DNA of 64,000 nucleotides from an uncultured Peptococcaceae bacterium (lineage in GTDB: Bacteria; Bacillota; Peptococcia; Peptococcales; Peptococcaceae): positions 1-64,000 of the forward strand of contig CAJUDO010000012.1 of the NCBI GenBank assembly GCA_910585405.1, given 5' to 3'. This document shows, piece by piece, positions 23,504 through 32,901 of this stretch (position 1 is the stretch's first letter; each line of letters starts with the position of its first letter). Under the pieces are notes generated by a model. It did not search any database. It had not been told where the DNA came from and was given only the letters and a program-made list of their open reading frames with translations. Made by a program: the position numbers and the translations under genes.

Positions 23504-24211
23504 ATGCTGGGGATCAGTTTGCGGGTGTTGCTGGTATATTTATTGTTATTGCTTGCCATGCGAATTATGGGAAAGCGGGAGATCGGGCAGTTATCGAATT
23601 TGGATTTTGTGGTGGCAATTGTAGTAGCGGAATTGGCAACATTGCCTATTACAGACCACAATTTGAGCTTAATGCAGAGCGTGCTGCCGATGTTGATTAT
23701 TACGGCATTACAGGTGACAGTATCCATGCTGTGTCTGAAAAGTAATCGGTTTCGTCGGTTTTTATATGGAAGGCCCAATGTATTGATTGCTCAAGGTAAG
23801 CTGCAGATGGCAGAGATGCGTAAGGCCCGATATAATATTGATGACTTGCTCAGCCAATTGCGGCAAAAGGACATTTTTGACGTCGCTGATGTGAATTATG
23901 CGGTGCTAGAAACTTCCGGCGATTTAACGGTGACAGTGAAGCCGGAGCTTTGTCCGGTGAACCGGCGTGACTTGCATTTAGAGTGTCCTGTGCAATTTTA
24001 CGGTATGCCGTTAACTCTCATTGATGATGGTGAGATCAACTGGAAAGGCATGGAAGATAATGGATTGACAGAGAAATGGCTGATGGAAAAGTTGGAGCAG
24101 TATGAGATTGAAAATCCTGCGCAAATATTTTTTGCCAGTTTAAGCTGTGATGGGACCTTTTATATTATCACTCGCGAAGAAGCTCTGTGTACAAGGGAAA
24201 AAATTCATTAA
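23504..24211 (+). CDS. DUF421 (YetF-like) membrane protein
   Basis: A 235-residue protein. Three N-terminal membrane helices include the family motif LRVLLVYLLLLLAMRIMGKREIGQLSNLDFVVAIVVAELATLPI, followed by the cytosolic DUF421 domain with RRFLYGRPNVLIAQGKLQMAEMRKARYNIDDLLSQLRQKDIFDVADVNYAVLE. In Bacillus, YetF-type proteins are known from spore or membrane stress studies; the molecular function is not settled. The ATG at 23504 follows TTGGAGGGA; an in-frame ATG 51 nt upstream lacks such a site. A calcium/sodium exchanger gene follows 42 nt later. Confidence 0.88.
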   Translation: MLGISLRVLLVYLLLLLAMRIMGKREIGQLSNLDFVVAIVVAELATLPITDHNLSLMQSVLPMLIITALQVTVSMLCLKSNRFRRFLYGRPNVLIAQGKLQMAEMRKARYNIDDLLSQLRQKDIFDVADVNYAVLETSGDLTVTVKPELCPVNRRDLHLECPVQFYGMPLTLIDDGEINWKGMEDNGLTEKWLMEKLEQYEIENPAQIFFASLSCDGTFYIITREEALCTREKIH

Positions 24212-24253
24212 AGGCCGTTTCTGCTCATATAGTAGAGCAGGAGGCGGTGCAAA

Positions 24254-25237
24254 ATGATAATACAATTATTAGCAGGTTTGTTAACGATTTTGATTGGAGC
24301 GGAATTATTCACAAATGGCGTAGAATGGTTAGGCAGCCGACTAGGCTTGTCGGAAGGCACAGTCGGCAATTTATTGGCGGCAGTAGGCACCGCATTGCCA
24401 GAGTCCATCATACCCTTAGTGGCGTTTTTGAGTGGGGATAAGGAAGCGATGCATATTGGAATCGGCGCCATTCTGGGCGCACCCTTTATGTTGGGCACGT
24501 TGGCCATGTTTGTAACTGGTTTCAGCGCATGGCTGTTTTGGGGAAGACGTACAGGACGAAAAATTCTTCATGTAGATGCGGCTTTGATTCGACGGGATTT
24601 ACGGTTTTTTTTGATAATGTATCTCACGGCTGTGAGTGCAGCTTTTATGCCCCAATGGTGTAAACCTTTTTTTGCTGTTGGATTAATTACAGGGTATTTG
24701 ATGTATGCCTGGCAAGCGGTACATGGCGGCCAATCGTTGTCTGATGATGGATTGCGGAAGCTGTATTTGAGCCGAAGTACAAAACCAGCTTATTTTCTGA
24801 TTGTACTGCAATTGCTTTTAGGGCTGGGGGCTATTGTAGGCGGTGCAGAGTATTTTATTAACGGAATTCAGTACGCGGCGCAAATATATGGAATTCATCC
24901 GTTAGTTTTGTCCATGATTATCGCTCCTGTTGCCACGGAATTGCCGGAAAAATTCAACAGTGTGATTTGGGTAGCCCATGGGAAAGATCGGTTAGCTTTG
25001 GGTAATGTGACTGGTGCTATGGTGTTTCAAAGTACAATGATTCCAGCTATGGGTATTTTGCTCAGTGATTGGAGATTGAATATGGCTGCGGGGCTTAGCA
25101 GTGTTTTTTTATTGCTGACGATAAGTAGTTTATATATTACCATATGCCGTAAGAATTGCGTACCAATTTCTGCGCTGAGTTTCTGTGGGTTAGGATATTT
25201 AGGGTTCATTTTGGCAATACTGTGGAGTATATTTTAG
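24254..25237 (+). CDS. Calcium/sodium antiporter family (CaCA) protein
   Basis: A 327-residue membrane protein with two inverted repeats of the CaCA superfamily. The alpha-repeat signatures are AAVGTALPESIIPLVAF in the first half and IAPVATELPEKFNSVIW in the second; the glutamates there bind the transported cation. About ten hydrophobic helices are seen. It probably exports Ca2+ (or another divalent ion) in exchange for Na+ or H+. GCAGGAGGCGG precedes the ATG. It follows DUF421 closely and may share its transcript. Confidence 0.88.
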   Translation: MIIQLLAGLLTILIGAELFTNGVEWLGSRLGLSEGTVGNLLAAVGTALPESIIPLVAFLSGDKEAMHIGIGAILGAPFMLGTLAMFVTGFSAWLFWGRRTGRKILHVDAALIRRDLRFFLIMYLTAVSAAFMPQWCKPFFAVGLITGYLMYAWQAVHGGQSLSDDGLRKLYLSRSTKPAYFLIVLQLLLGLGAIVGGAEYFINGIQYAAQIYGIHPLVLSMIIAPVATELPEKFNSVIWVAHGKDRLALGNVTGAMVFQSTMIPAMGILLSDWRLNMAAGLSSVFLLLTISSLYITICRKNCVPISALSFCGLGYLGFILAILWSIF

Positions 25238-25340
25238 TAAAAGCATCAAACCTACAGAAAAATTTTTGTATACAAATATTTTCTCATAAGATAAAATAGA
25301 AAATACAAATATCAAAAATAGAAAGTTCAGGTAGGTTGTT

Positions 25341-26948
25341 ATGTATCAAGCAAAGCATGCAGCAAAATCACCAAGAGAGATTTCAAAGAAGAAACGCAAA
25401 AGTAGCAGTGTATTACAGGCTGCTGGTATGCTCACTGTGATGATGGCATTGTCTCGCATATTAGGATTTGTACGAGATATTTCTGTCAGTAGTACCTTCG
25501 GTATTAGCTGGCAAGCAGATGCTTATTCAGCAGCATTCACCATTCCTGATCTGATTTATTTTGCGTTAGTGGGTGGAGGACTTAGTTCTGCATTTATTCC
25601 AGTGTTCAGCAGTTATTTGGCTACAGATAAAGAGGAAGATAGCGCGATTATGGCCAGTACCATTTTGAATATTGTGGGTTTGGCTGCATTGGCTTTGGTA
25701 GCGATAGGGCTATTGTTTACACCTCAGTTGGTGAACTTGATGCTGGACTTTAATGAAGAGCGAACAATCAATTTAACAGTAGTATTGACACGCATTATGT
25801 TTGCACAATGTTTTTTTATGTGTTTGGCAGGGATTGCACAGGGAATTTTACAGTGCTATAAAGAGTTTACCGTGCCGGCACTGGGCGCTGTAGTCTATAA
25901 TGTCGCGATTATCGTTATAGGTCTGTTATTATATCGGCAGATTGGGATTATGGGCTTTACCATCGGCGTTGTAGTCGGTGCAGCGTTGAATCTTCTGATG
26001 CAGATTAGAGCCTTACGGCAATATGATTTTAAGTATCGCTTTGTGTTGCAGCTAGGGCATCCTGGTGTGAAAAAGTTTTTTCTGTTGCTCTTGCCGGTGG
26101 TGCTTGGCCTTTCTATGAATGAAATTAACTTGGTTGTGATTCAGAATCTGGCTTCTGGTTTGGGTGAGGGTGTAGTATATGCACTGAAACAAGCGCAGCG
26201 AATTATGATGCTGCCGGTGGGTATTTTTGCTTCGGCCATTGGCTTATCATTTTTCCCGACGATGACCGATCATGTGGCCAAGGGAGAGATCACAGCTTAT
26301 AAGAAAAATTTGACAATGGGTTTGCGTACCATTATTTTTATCACGTTACCTGCGGCAGTAGGACTGATGGCATTGAGTCACCCCATAGCGCGGGCTATGT
26401 ACCAGCAATTTCAGACAACGCCAGAAGAAGTACAGCTGGTAGCTACGATTTTAGTGTTTTATTGTATTGGGATTGTAGGTTATTCGGCACAGCAAATTTT
26501 GAACAGAGGCTTTTATGCAATACAGGATACGAAATCACCAGTACAGATTAATGTATTTGTGCTGCTCTTTAATATTATATTGAGCATTTTATTGGTAAAA
26601 GCGATGGAATATCGTGGCTTGGCGCTTGCCTATTCTATTTCTGGTTTGTTGAGTATGCTGGTGCTGGGTTTTGCATTGCGACGAAAGATTGGACCTTTTG
26701 GCGGACGTTCTCTGGTAAAGTCTGCTCTGCAGTCTATCATTGCGTCAGCAGTGATGGGTGTGACTGTATATCTCACAGCAGGTGGTTTAGAGCAAGTGCT
26801 GGATGTTACAGGAAAGGTTATGCAAGTGGGGCAAGTGTTGATTAGTGTGATGGTAGGCGTGTTGGTATATGCACTGATGGCAATCATGATGCGTATGGAG
26901 GAAGTGCGTATGATGTTAAGTGTCGTGCGAAGAAAATTGCATCGATAA
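25341..26948 (+). CDS. murJ: Lipid II flippase MurJ
   Basis: A 535-residue polytopic protein with the MurJ/MviN signature near the N-terminus (ALSRILGFVRDISVSSTFGISWQADAYSAAFTIPDL) and the GGGLSSAFIPVFSSYL motif, plus about 14 helices. It flips lipid II across the cytoplasmic membrane for peptidoglycan synthesis. The basic N-terminal tail (KSPREISKKKRKSSS) is somewhat longer than usual. CAGGTAGG precedes the ATG. It appears monocistronic. Confidence 0.93.
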   Translation: MYQAKHAAKSPREISKKKRKSSSVLQAAGMLTVMMALSRILGFVRDISVSSTFGISWQADAYSAAFTIPDLIYFALVGGGLSSAFIPVFSSYLATDKEEDSAIMASTILNIVGLAALALVAIGLLFTPQLVNLMLDFNEERTINLTVVLTRIMFAQCFFMCLAGIAQGILQCYKEFTVPALGAVVYNVAIIVIGLLLYRQIGIMGFTIGVVVGAALNLLMQIRALRQYDFKYRFVLQLGHPGVKKFFLLLLPVVLGLSMNEINLVVIQNLASGLGEGVVYALKQAQRIMMLPVGIFASAIGLSFFPTMTDHVAKGEITAYKKNLTMGLRTIIFITLPAAVGLMALSHPIARAMYQQFQTTPEEVQLVATILVFYCIGIVGYSAQQILNRGFYAIQDTKSPVQINVFVLLFNIILSILLVKAMEYRGLALAYSISGLLSMLVLGFALRRKIGPFGGRSLVKSALQSIIASAVMGVTVYLTAGGLEQVLDVTGKVMQVGQVLISVMVGVLVYALMAIMMRMEEVRMMLSVVRRKLHR

Positions 26949-27065
26949 TGTTGCCTTTACTTGACAGAAAGGCAGCAATCTCGTATTCTAAAGAATAAGG
27001 TATGACAGGAGTATTTGACTTATGAATATTTGGCGGACAAGCTATGGCAAAGGAGTGGAAAGTAA

Positions 27066-27764
27066 ATGGAGAATTTGCAAGTAAATGAGGGGAAAGAATG
27101 TGTGCGTATAGTGGACGGAGTAGGTTATGAGCGGTATGCAATTGGTACCCATGTCATTACCAACGAAGACAACATTGTAGATGTTGTGAAAAAATATGCT
27201 GTGCCGCATATGCAACAAAATGATATTCTTTTTATGTCGGAAAAGGCGGTGGCTTGTACGCAAAACAGAGCGATTCCTATGGATACAATCAAACCGAGAC
27301 TTTTGGCGCGTATATTGGTGAAGTTCGTTTATAGGTCGCCTCATGGATTGGGTCGTACTTTGCCTGAAACAATGGAGATTACTTTGCAGCAGGCTGGTAC
27401 ACCTCGTATCCTTTTTGCTGCTTTCTGCTCTGCTATTGGGAAGCTGTTTAAAAAACGGGGGATTTTTTATGCAATTGCAGGCGAGGCTGTACGTGCTATT
27501 GACGGACCTTGTCCCGGTGCGTTGCCGCCAATGGACCGTTGTGTGACATTAGGACCTGAAAATCCAGAGAAAGTAAGCAAGGAAATTTCTCAGGCAATCG
27601 GCTACGATGTGGCGATTATTGATGCCAATGATTTAAATATCGAAATTCTTGGCTTTTCTGGAAAGAAGAAGCAAGTGAAATTGTTGGAAGAAGCGCTTCG
27701 TGACAACCCGTTAGGTCAGGGACGGGAATGTACACCCATGGGAATTTTGCGCAAAGTAGAATAA
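27066..27764 (+). CDS. CofE-like (F420-0:gamma-glutamyl ligase family) protein
   Basis: A 232-residue protein of the family named after the enzyme that adds glutamate to coenzyme F420-0. Visible features are the N-terminal RYAIGTHVITNEDNIVDVV, the metal/GTP-site region (DILFMSEKAVACTQNRAIP) and the C-terminal DVAIIDANDLNIEILG. No other F420 biosynthesis gene is in the window, and Firmicutes of this type generally lack F420, so another acceptor is likely. AAAGGAG precedes the ATG. The next gene (exonuclease) starts 12 nt after its stop, so they are co-transcribed. Confidence 0.8.
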   Translation: MENLQVNEGKECVRIVDGVGYERYAIGTHVITNEDNIVDVVKKYAVPHMQQNDILFMSEKAVACTQNRAIPMDTIKPRLLARILVKFVYRSPHGLGRTLPETMEITLQQAGTPRILFAAFCSAIGKLFKKRGIFYAIAGEAVRAIDGPCPGALPPMDRCVTLGPENPEKVSKEISQAIGYDVAIIDANDLNIEILGFSGKKKQVKLLEEALRDNPLGQGRECTPMGILRKVE

Positions 27765-27776
27765 CAGGAGTGTGCC

Positions 27777-28442
27777 ATGCATCATATCTTTGTAGATTTT
27801 GAGATGAATCATATTGCCGGTCAATATGAGGAAGAGCGCAGCTTCAGTAAAATGGAAATTGTGGAGATAGGTGCAGTCATGTTGGACGAGCACTATCAGG
27901 AAATTAGCAGCTTTCAATCCTATGTGAAACCGGAATATAATGATAAAATAGAAAAACAATGTACTAAGGTGACAGGTATTACCACAGAGACGGTAGCTGA
28001 TGCGCCGAGACTGTGGCCTGTGCTGCAGCAGTTTTTGGAGTGGTGCGGCAACGAGGACCTAACCGTATACGCGTGGAGTGACAGTGATTTACAGCAGTTA
28101 AAGCGAGAAATGAATTTGAAGGAGATCGAGTGTAAGGGTTTACACCGACTGTGTAATAATTGGGTAGATTTTCAACGAATTTTCTGTGATCTGCTGGGAA
28201 TTGGCAAGCGTGTAGCGTTAAAGCATGCGGTGAATGCGATTCATTCTGAGTTTGACGGCGCTGAGCATGATGCGTTGTGGGATGCGCGCAATACTGCAAA
28301 AATTTTTACTCTATCGAAAAATGAGACAGAATTTCATCGCATTATGGGACCGGTTATTGAAGCCTTTAAACCTGCGGCTCCTATGACCTCCACATTGGGG
28401 GATTTATTTCCTGACATGGCGAAACTGTTGGAGCACAATTGA
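27777..28442 (+). CDS. DEDDh-type 3'-5' exonuclease (ERI1/KapD-like)
   Basis: A 221-residue RNase T-superfamily exonuclease. The catalytic acids are visible as DFEMNH (motif I), AWSDSDLQQLKRE (motif II) and AEHDALWDARNTAK (motif III with the DEDDh histidine). This subgroup trims RNA or single-stranded DNA 3' ends. It is the second gene of a pair with the CofE-like gene and is followed by a terminator. Confidence 0.85.
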   Translation: MHHIFVDFEMNHIAGQYEEERSFSKMEIVEIGAVMLDEHYQEISSFQSYVKPEYNDKIEKQCTKVTGITTETVADAPRLWPVLQQFLEWCGNEDLTVYAWSDSDLQQLKREMNLKEIECKGLHRLCNNWVDFQRIFCDLLGIGKRVALKHAVNAIHSEFDGAEHDALWDARNTAKIFTLSKNETEFHRIMGPVIEAFKPAAPMTSTLGDLFPDMAKLLEHN

Positions 28443-28485
28443 TAGTGATTGGGCTGCAGTTGCAGGAGTGAAATTGTGTGATTTG

Positions 28486-28518
28486 ATATCCTGGGTGATA
28501 TTACCTGGGATATTTTTT
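28486..28518 (+). terminator. Terminator after the exonuclease gene
   Basis: ATATCC (28486-28491) pairs with GGATAT (28508-28513), with an inner GGT/ACC, followed by TTTTTG. Confidence 0.65.
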
Positions 28519-28713
28519 GTGGATAGAATGTTTGGAAAAAAGGATTTTAACATGGGTACGGTGAAATATAATTACGAAAAAATATATTGTTTTGACGATT
28601 TTATTGGAAAGATGTTAAAAATAGTAGAAAAAATATGTATATTTGCAGCGTTTTTGCCAAGAATCGTAAAATTGGGGAATGCAAGATAAATTGAAAGGTA
28701 AAGAGGGTTGTAG

Positions 28714-31086
28714 ATGATGGATGTGTTGCAGGACAAGATGCAATCAGAGCAAGATATAGAGGAAAATATAGAGAACCAAGCAAAACTGCCAGTAGTGCCG
28801 TTGCGGGGAATGGTTATTTTTCCAAACACAGAGATGCATTTGGATTTAGGACGAAAATTTTCTATTCAGGCTGTACAGGAAAGCGCACAAAATAATACGG
28901 AGGTTTTATTGGCTTTTCAAAAAAATGCAGAACAAGGCTTACCTAGTGCTGAGGATTTGTATGAGATTGGTGTAGTAGCAAAGGTAAAACGTACCATCTC
29001 CTTGCCGACAGAAGGAATGCGGGTGTTGGTAGCAGCCCTGTATCCAGTAAGAGTATTAGGGTATCATATTGGGGAAGAACGGATTACTGCGGTGTATGAG
29101 GAACTGCCTATGCCCGAATATGACTCGGAAAAATTGGAAGTGAAAATAAGAGCGTTGCGCCATCAGTTTGAAGCCTATTTAAAGCGGAGCAGTCGTGTAG
29201 GTGCAGAACAACTGAAACAAATTATGGATACTGACCCGCTGGTATTTCAGTTAAATATGATGTGCAGCTACTTAAATGTAAAGCCGGAGGAACGCTATGC
29301 ATTATTGGCAGAGCAGGATGTGGAGCAGCGCATCGACGCGATGCTGGAGCTCATTGTGCGGGAAGCCAATTTTGCTGAATTGGAGCGGGAATTGAATGAA
29401 AAAGTTAAAATTCAAGTAGATAAGAGTCAAAAGGAATATTATCTGCGGGAAAAGATGAAAGTCATCAGTGACGAATTAGGTGAAGGTGAAAGTCGTTCTG
29501 AAGAAGTACACGCTTTTAAGGAAAAGTTGGAAACACTACAGTTGGACAAAACGACACGGGAAAAAATAGAAAAGAGTATCAACCAACTGTTAAAAATCAG
29601 TACGATGTCACCGGAATATTCGGTATTACGCAATTATGTGGAGACGGTATTGGAGTTACCATGGAATCAGTACAGTGAGGATTGTTTGGATATCAAACAG
29701 GCGGAACTTGTTCTGAATCGGGATCATTATGGCTTGGAAAAGGTCAAGGAACGAATTTTAGAGTCTTTGGCGGTACGTCAGCTGCGCAACGATAATAAAG
29801 GCTCTATCTTATGTCTGGTTGGGCCGCCGGGCGTGGGGAAAACATCTCTGGCGCATTCTATTGCTGAGGCGTTAAATCGAAAATACGTACGCATTTCACT
29901 AGGCGGCGTGCGGGATGAAGCGGAAATTCGCGGGCATCGCCGCACCTATGTGGGTGCTATGCCGGGACGTATTATTCGCGGTATGATCGAAGCAGGTACC
30001 GCCAATCCGGTATTTTTGATGGATGAGATTGACAAAATGACTACAGATTTTCGCGGCGATCCATCCTCCGCACTGTTGGAGGTACTGGATCCGGCACAAA
30101 ATAATACCTTCAGCGACCATTTTATCGAGTTGCCTTTTGATTTATCCAAAGTATTGTTTATCACTACAGCGAATTCACTGCAGACAATTTCACAGCCGCT
30201 GTTGGACCGCATGGAAGTGATAGAGCTATCCAGTTATATTGAAGATGAGAAAGTGCAGATTGCGCAGCGGTATTTATTGCCCAAACAATTGAAAGAACAT
30301 GGTCTGGGAGAAAAACAGGTGTACATTTCTGCCAATACCATCTTGCAGATTATCCGCGACTATACCAGAGAATCTGGTGTACGTAGTCTGGAACGGCAGT
30401 TGGCCTCTATCTGCCGTAAAGCTGCTCGGGAAGTTTTGGATAAAAATAAAAAAAGAGTGCGTGTGGACTTACACAATCTAGAACGCTATTTAGGTCGACC
30501 TAAATATATGCGCAATTTAGAAACCTTACAGGATGAGGTGGGCAAGGTAACAGGGATGGCCTGGACTTCTGTAGGCGGTGAAACGCTGAATATTGAAGTG
30601 AATACCTTCCCTGGTAAAGGAGAATTATTATTGACTGGCCAGCTGGGCGATGTGATGCAGGAATCTGCGCGATTGGGGTTCAGTTATGTGCGCAGCATTG
30701 CCGATAGCTTTGGAATTGATGCAGAATTTTTCGAAAAAAATACCACACATATTCATATTCCAGAAGGTGCTACGCCCAAGGATGGTCCGTCGGCAGGTAT
30801 TTCTATGGCTACGGCAGTCATTTCAGCGCTGACGAAGCGCGCTGTGCGTAAAGAATTTGCCATGACAGGAGAGCTGACGTTGCGGGGCAGGGTCCTACCA
30901 GTAGGTGGTATTCGTGAAAAAGTGTTGGCTGCGCATCGGGCGGGATGTACCAAGATTATTTTACCGCAGGAAAATCTCAAGGATACTGAAGAAATTCCAG
31001 CAGAAATTCAGAAATATTTAGAATTTTATCCTGTACAGAACTTGCAGCAGGTATTAGATTTAGCTCTGGTGGAGGCATCGTTATGA
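28714..31086 (+). CDS. lon: ATP-dependent protease Lon
   Basis: A 790-residue Lon protease. The N-terminal LAN domain starts at LPVVPLRGMVIFPN; the AAA+ module has Walker A GPPGVGKTSLAHS and Walker B PVFLMDEIDKM; the C-terminal protease domain has the catalytic serine in PKDGPSAGISMA and the lysine in LPVGGIREKVLAAHRAG. Length is normal. It degrades misfolded and regulatory proteins in the cytosol. The start is one of two adjacent ATGs (28714 or 28717) after AAAGAGGG. The stop overlaps the ysxC start by 4 nt, a conserved lon-ysxC arrangement in Firmicutes. Confidence 0.97.
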   Translation: MMDVLQDKMQSEQDIEENIENQAKLPVVPLRGMVIFPNTEMHLDLGRKFSIQAVQESAQNNTEVLLAFQKNAEQGLPSAEDLYEIGVVAKVKRTISLPTEGMRVLVAALYPVRVLGYHIGEERITAVYEELPMPEYDSEKLEVKIRALRHQFEAYLKRSSRVGAEQLKQIMDTDPLVFQLNMMCSYLNVKPEERYALLAEQDVEQRIDAMLELIVREANFAELERELNEKVKIQVDKSQKEYYLREKMKVISDELGEGESRSEEVHAFKEKLETLQLDKTTREKIEKSINQLLKISTMSPEYSVLRNYVETVLELPWNQYSEDCLDIKQAELVLNRDHYGLEKVKERILESLAVRQLRNDNKGSILCLVGPPGVGKTSLAHSIAEALNRKYVRISLGGVRDEAEIRGHRRTYVGAMPGRIIRGMIEAGTANPVFLMDEIDKMTTDFRGDPSSALLEVLDPAQNNTFSDHFIELPFDLSKVLFITTANSLQTISQPLLDRMEVIELSSYIEDEKVQIAQRYLLPKQLKEHGLGEKQVYISANTILQIIRDYTRESGVRSLERQLASICRKAAREVLDKNKKRVRVDLHNLERYLGRPKYMRNLETLQDEVGKVTGMAWTSVGGETLNIEVNTFPGKGELLLTGQLGDVMQESARLGFSYVRSIADSFGIDAEFFEKNTTHIHIPEGATPKDGPSAGISMATAVISALTKRAVRKEFAMTGELTLRGRVLPVGGIREKVLAAHRAGCTKIILPQENLKDTEEIPAEIQKYLEFYPVQNLQQVLDLALVEASL

Positions 31087-31706
31087 TTGTAAAAAACGCT
31101 GAATTTGTAATCAGTGCAGTGGGACCAAAGCAGTATCCGGATGATCACTTGCCGGAAATTGCACTGGCAGGTCGCAGTAATGTGGGAAAATCTTCGTTGA
31201 TCAATAAATTCATCAATCGCAAAAATTTGGCCCGCACCAGCAGCAAGCCGGGAAAAACACAAACACTGAATTACTATCGCATCAATGGCAACCAGTTCTA
31301 TTTTGTTGATCTGCCTGGCTATGGCTTTGCGCAAGTAAGTCAGAGCGTGAAGGAAAAATGGGGACATTTTATTGAAGCATATTTAGTCAAACGGGAGAAT
31401 CTCTGTGGTGTGATTCAACTAGTGGATTTGCGACATCCGCCCAGTAAAGATGATATTGCGATGTATGATTGGTTGATGCAGCTGCAAAAAGAAGTATTAG
31501 TAGTAGCAACTAAATGTGATAAGGTGTCAAAAGGCCAGTGGCAAAAACATATAAAACAAATAAGAGAAGGTTTGAAAGCTGATAAAAGTCAGCAGATTGT
31601 GGTATTTTCTGCTGAGACAGGACAAGGCTTAGAGGAATTGCATGCTTGGGTAGAAAAGCATATTGCTGGGGCGCCGTTTGCATTAGAAGAAAATTCTGGG
31701 GATTGA
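31083..31706 (+). CDS. ysxC: Ribosome-biogenesis GTPase YsxC/EngB
   Basis: A 207-residue TrmE-Era-type GTPase needed for 50S ribosomal subunit assembly. G1 GRSNVGKSSLINKFI, G2 TSSKPGKTQTLNYY, G3 DLPGYGFAQ, G4 TKCDK and G5 SAETGQG are all present. It overlaps the end of lon by ATGA, so translation is coupled. Confidence 0.95.
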   Translation: MIVKNAEFVISAVGPKQYPDDHLPEIALAGRSNVGKSSLINKFINRKNLARTSSKPGKTQTLNYYRINGNQFYFVDLPGYGFAQVSQSVKEKWGHFIEAYLVKRENLCGVIQLVDLRHPPSKDDIAMYDWLMQLQKEVLVVATKCDKVSKGQWQKHIKQIREGLKADKSQQIVVFSAETGQGLEELHAWVEKHIAGAPFALEENSGD

Positions 31707-31830
31707 CGTTTTATAAAGGAGAGAACCATGATAAGATGCAGACATTGCCTGCAGAAAGAATTTTTGTAATTGCTGACGGTTTTTGAATTGTAGTAAAACC
31801 ATAAATATAGCATAAAACAGTTAGTTTTTG

Positions 31831-31875
31831 AAACAGTGATTCTTTATGTAAAATTGGAGAGTGACTGTTTTCTTT
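31831..31875 (+). terminator. Terminator downstream of lon-ysxC
   Basis: AAACAGTGATTCT (31831-31843) pairs with AGAGTGACTGTTT (31858-31870), one mismatch and one G-U, followed by TCTTTTTG. In the 290 bp between ysxC and the binding-protein gene the only other items are a 13-codon frame (31728-31769) with a good ribosome site and a 7-bp hairpin near 31910. Confidence 0.65.
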
Positions 31876-31999
31876 TTGAGAAGATAATTCAAAATATAAA
31901 ATAAAATTGCAGATTGTTCTGAAATCTGCTTTACTTTGCTACTTTAGTATGATAAAATGCTAAATAGATTTACAACCAAATGATTTGGAGGAGAAAAAA

Positions 32000-32821
32000 A
32001 TGAAAAAAAGATGGATGAAAGTATTGGCTTTGGCATTGGTAGCTGGGATGGCTTTAACTGCCTGCGGCGGAAATGACAAACAGGATGCAAAACAAGAAAA
32101 TAATGGTGACAATGCAGCGTTAACCTATGCAGTAGAGGCCGGCTCTGCAGGAGAAGCAGTTGCACAGGAGAATCAATTCAAATACAATTCTGTAGCTTCT
32201 CAGGCTGATGCTCTGATGGAAGTGGCTTCTGGGACATCGGATGCAGCAATTATTGATTTGCTGATGGCTGGTGCGATGATTGGGGAAAACACAAGCTATC
32301 CAGATTTAGTACTGGGTGATGAACTGACAACCGAAGAATACGGCGTTGGTTGCCGTAAAGGTTCTGATTTGGCATCCTATATCAATGCGGTATTTGCAGA
32401 AACCTATGCGGACGGTACCATGCAAGAGATTGCAACAACCTATGGCGTGCAGGAAGCACTGTTAGAGCAGGCAGATAGTGAATTTACTGCAAGTGATGCG
32501 GACAGCGATGTTGCTTATATTCAGGACAAAGGGACTTTGATTGTAGGGATTACCGAATTCGAACCTATGGACTATAAAAACGAAAACGGTGACTGGATTG
32601 GCTTTGATGCAGATATGGCCCGCAAGGTTGCAGAAAAACTGGGTGTGGAAGTACAGTTTGTAATTATTGACTGGGATAATAAAATCATGGAATTGGATTC
32701 CAAAAATATTGACGTAGTATGGAATGGCATGACTTTAACCAGTGAAACGACTGGAGCAATGGAGTGCACTAATGCATACTGCAATAATGCACAGGTTGTT
32801 GTAGTGCCTGCTGCAAAATAA
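32000..32821 (+). CDS. Amino-acid ABC transporter binding lipoprotein, apparently circularly permuted
   Basis: A 273-residue lipoprotein: signal MKKRWMKVLALALVAGMALTAC with lipidated C22. In ordinary family-3 binding proteins the segment VGTxxxxPMxY...GFDxDxAxxxAxKLG...WDxxIxxLxSxxID...GMTxTxE comes first, and the GSxxE...Y.V.rKGSDL...dGT...I segment last. Here the order is reversed: residues 41-155 hold the normally C-terminal part (VEAGSAGEAV, then EEYGVGCRKGSDLASYINAVF), and residues 171-269 the normally N-terminal part (GTLIVGITEFEPMDYKNENGDWIGFDADMA ... NGMTLTSE ... AQVVVV). A 15-residue acidic linker joins them. The permease and ATPase genes follow, so it should be functional. GGAGGAG precedes the ATG. 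Confidence 0.85.
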   Translation: MKKRWMKVLALALVAGMALTACGGNDKQDAKQENNGDNAALTYAVEAGSAGEAVAQENQFKYNSVASQADALMEVASGTSDAAIIDLLMAGAMIGENTSYPDLVLGDELTTEEYGVGCRKGSDLASYINAVFAETYADGTMQEIATTYGVQEALLEQADSEFTASDADSDVAYIQDKGTLIVGITEFEPMDYKNENGDWIGFDADMARKVAEKLGVEVQFVIIDWDNKIMELDSKNIDVVWNGMTLTSETTGAMECTNAYCNNAQVVVVPAAK

Positions 32822-32842
32822 ATGCTCGTAATATAAAAAGGT

Positions 32843-32875
32843 GCAAGGGCAGCGTGAGGCTGCCTTTGCTGTTTT
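32843..32875 (+). terminator. Intra-operon attenuator between binding protein and permease
   Basis: GCAAGGGCAGC (32843-32853) pairs with GCTGCCTTTGC (32859-32869), 11 bp with one G-U, followed by TGTTTTAC. Such partial terminators after binding-protein genes keep them expressed above the membrane subunits. Confidence 0.6.
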
Positions 32876-32901
32876 ACATAATAAAAAAGGGAGAAGTATT
32901 T

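Noticed and set aside
28468..28689. 73-codon plus-strand frame before lon
   Set aside because: Its 5' part is the terminator of the upstream operon and its product has no coherent domain; likely chance.
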